Assembly (NCBI GenBank): GCA_025924435.1
Contig: JAICIL010000070.1
Coordinates: forward strand, 1 to 16,135
Origin: Chloroflexia bacterium
GTDB lineage: Bacteria; Chloroflexota; Chloroflexia; Thermomicrobiales; JALYUS01
Length of the DNA stretch: 16,135 nt
Reading direction: 5' to 3'
Shown here in pieces: positions 15,094 to 16,135 of the stretch. Within the stretch, counting starts at the first letter, position 1; each line of letters starts with the position of its first letter. Below the pieces are notes generated by a model, which saw only the letters and a program-made list of their open reading frames with translations, was not told the origin of the DNA and ran no database searches. Both the position numbers and the translations under genes were made by a program.

Positions 15094-15125
15094 CAGTGGG
15101 CAGTGGGCGGTGGGCAGTGGGCAGT
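15094..15125. repeat. Heptameric repeat CAGTGGG-type, 4.6 units
   Basis: CAGTGGG, CAGTGGG, CGGTGGG, CAGTGGG and CAGT with an exact 7-nt period, in the 102-bp gap between the two permease genes. It lies upstream of the DppC-like ribosome site. Confidence 0.8.
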
Positions 15126-15128
15126 AGC

Positions 15129-15165
15129 AAGTCCTCGGTCCCCAGTCCTCACTCCTCAGCCCTCG
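15129..15165. repeat. Heptameric repeat CAGTCCT-type, about 5 units
   Basis: AAGTCCT, CGGTCCC, CAGTCCT, CACTCCT, CAGCCCT and CG, ending directly at the DppB-like stop codon (CTA, 15166-15168). The unit is the same as in the array at 11984-12011. Together with the CAGTGGG array it fills most of the intra-operon gap. Confidence 0.75.
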
Positions 15166-16125
15166 CTAGGCGAACTTGATGCGCGGGTCCAGCAGGCCGT
15201 AGATCACGTCCGCCAGCAGGTTGCACAGCACGACCAGCACCGCGAAGATGAAGGTCACCGCCATGATCACCGGCGTGTCCTTGTTCGTGATCGCCTGGAT
15301 CAGCAGGTTCCCCGTCCCCGGCACCCGGAAGATCTGCTCCGTCACCACCGCACCCCCGAAGATGCCCGGGATCTGCAGCGCGATGATCGTCACCACCGGG
15401 ATCAGCGCATTGCGCACCGCGTGCCCGGTCAGCACCCGGTTCTCCCGCAGCCCCTTGGCGCGCGCCGTCCTGACGTAGTCCTGGCGGATCGCCTCCAGCA
15501 TCGCCGCGCGCGTGTAGCGCATCAGCGCGGCGGTCTGCACCAGCGCCAGCACGAGCACGGGCAGGAAGGCCTGGCGCACGTGCTCCCAGACCCCGGCCAG
15601 CCCCGTCTGCTCGACCGAGGAGCGGTAGATGAAGGGGAACCAGTGCAGCTTGACGCCGAAGAGGATGATGAAGAACAAGCCGCTGACGAAGGTGGGCAGG
15701 GCGTTGCCGAGGTAGGCGAAGACGGTCGCCACCTGGTCGAAGGCGGAGTACTGCTTGATCGCGGACAAGATGCCGATCGGGATGGCGAGCAGCAGCGAGA
15801 GGAGGAAGGCGGAGCCGAGGACGATCAGCGTGGCGGGCAGGCGCTGGGCGATCAGCGTGCGCACCGGGGAGCGGGACTGGAAGGAGGTGCCCCACTGGCC
15901 GGTCGCCATGGACTTGGCCCACTTGGCGTACTGGACGGGCAGGGGGTCCGATAAGCCGAGCTGCTTGCGGATGTTCGCCTTGACCGCCTCGGGGACGCGC
16001 GGGTCGGCGGCGAACTGGGCGAGCGGGTCGCCGGGGGCGAGCGAGATGATCGCGAAGAGGACGATCGAGATGGCGATCAAAGTCGGCACCGCCGTCACCA
16101 GCCGCCGGATGATGTACTTGCCCAT
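15166..16125 (-). CDS. DppB/OppB-like ABC transporter permease
   Basis: A 319-residue inner-membrane protein with about six transmembrane helices. It begins MGKYIIRRLVTAVPTLIAIS, has the family segment FAIISLAPGDPL (24-35), and carries the EAA loop DYVRTARAKGLRENRVLTGH (216-235). It ends with LLDPRIKFA. It pairs with the DppC-like permease encoded 102 nt downstream to form the translocation pore of a peptide/nickel-type importer. The ATG at 16125 is near the window edge: only 10 nt are visible upstream, with no ribosome site in view, so the start rests on family alignment. A binding protein and ATPases are expected elsewhere, perhaps just upstream. Confidence 0.93.
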   Translation of the reverse strand: MGKYIIRRLVTAVPTLIAISIVLFAIISLAPGDPLAQFAADPRVPEAVKANIRKQLGLSDPLPVQYAKWAKSMATGQWGTSFQSRSPVRTLIAQRLPATLIVLGSAFLLSLLLAIPIGILSAIKQYSAFDQVATVFAYLGNALPTFVSGLFFIILFGVKLHWFPFIYRSSVEQTGLAGVWEHVRQAFLPVLVLALVQTAALMRYTRAAMLEAIRQDYVRTARAKGLRENRVLTGHAVRNALIPVVTIIALQIPGIFGGAVVTEQIFRVPGTGNLLIQAITNKDTPVIMAVTFIFAVLVVLCNLLADVIYGLLDPRIKFA

Positions 16126-16135
16126 AACGTCACGC

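Noticed and set aside
15094..15165. CRISPR-like array
   Set aside because: Units are 7 nt and contiguous with no spacers, so this is a tandem heptamer repeat.
14386..15954. A 522-codon plus-strand open frame across both permease genes
   Set aside because: It is antisense to two clear permeases. Its translation is low-complexity (Arg, His, Gln, Asp) and arises from the GC-rich codon pattern of the opposite strand.

Overview
The window is high-GC, gene-dense bacterial chromosome. The best fit is Chloroflexota, possibly Thermomicrobia or a relative. The strongest pointer is the secreted protein at 5157-5984, whose motifs (VQYFDKGRME, and GNVGQHYYRWRY near the C-terminus) I associate with a large Chloroflexota family. 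The GC bias and the intergenic palindromic and heptameric repeats are compatible with this. The assignment is inference from family memory, not a search result. No tRNA, rRNA, CRISPR array, transposase or integrase was seen.

Layout: a truncated YbaK-type editing gene (-, 1-174) diverges from an aspartase/fumarase gene (284-1705). An ABC-F ATPase (1942-3642) follows behind a structured leader. Next is a GTG-started two-domain peptidoglycan hydrolase (3746-5074), convergent with a secreted Chloroflexota-type protein (-, 5157-5984). A DppA-like D-aminopeptidase (-, 6261-7115) diverges from a stand-alone SpoT-like HD hydrolase (7258-7851). Then come a HicB antitoxin with only a 21-residue stub of a hicA-like frame (7937-8223) and a group II truncated haemoglobin (8250-8630). 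A 423-bp gap holds an AT-rich promoter/operator island. It is followed by a Tat-exported SMP-30/gluconolactonase-like protein (9054-10373), a DUF2171-type protein (10579-11094) and an AadA-like nucleotidyltransferase (11128-11976). On the minus strand are an AAC(6')-like GNAT acetyltransferase overlapping a DUF62 SAM hydrolase (12004-13379), an unknown small protein (13519-13890), and two Dpp/Opp permease genes (14110-16125) that end in a strong intrinsic terminator.

Themes: several genes touch cell-wall or peptide turnover (peptidoglycan hydrolase, D-aminopeptidase, peptide permeases), but they are not one operon. Three genes belong to families that include resistance or self-protection proteins (ABC-F, AadA-like, AAC(6')-like), although housekeeping roles are equally possible.

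The most notable non-coding structure is of two kinds. One is a family of CCCTCTCC/GGAGAGGG palindromes (five copies, two of them forming a 153-bp inverted pair). The other is short arrays with an exact 7-nt period. Many of these copies sit directly against stop codons. The ABC-F leader, with a small ORF whose end lies inside one arm of a 10-bp inverted repeat ending at the start codon, is the best candidate for an undescribed regulatory device.
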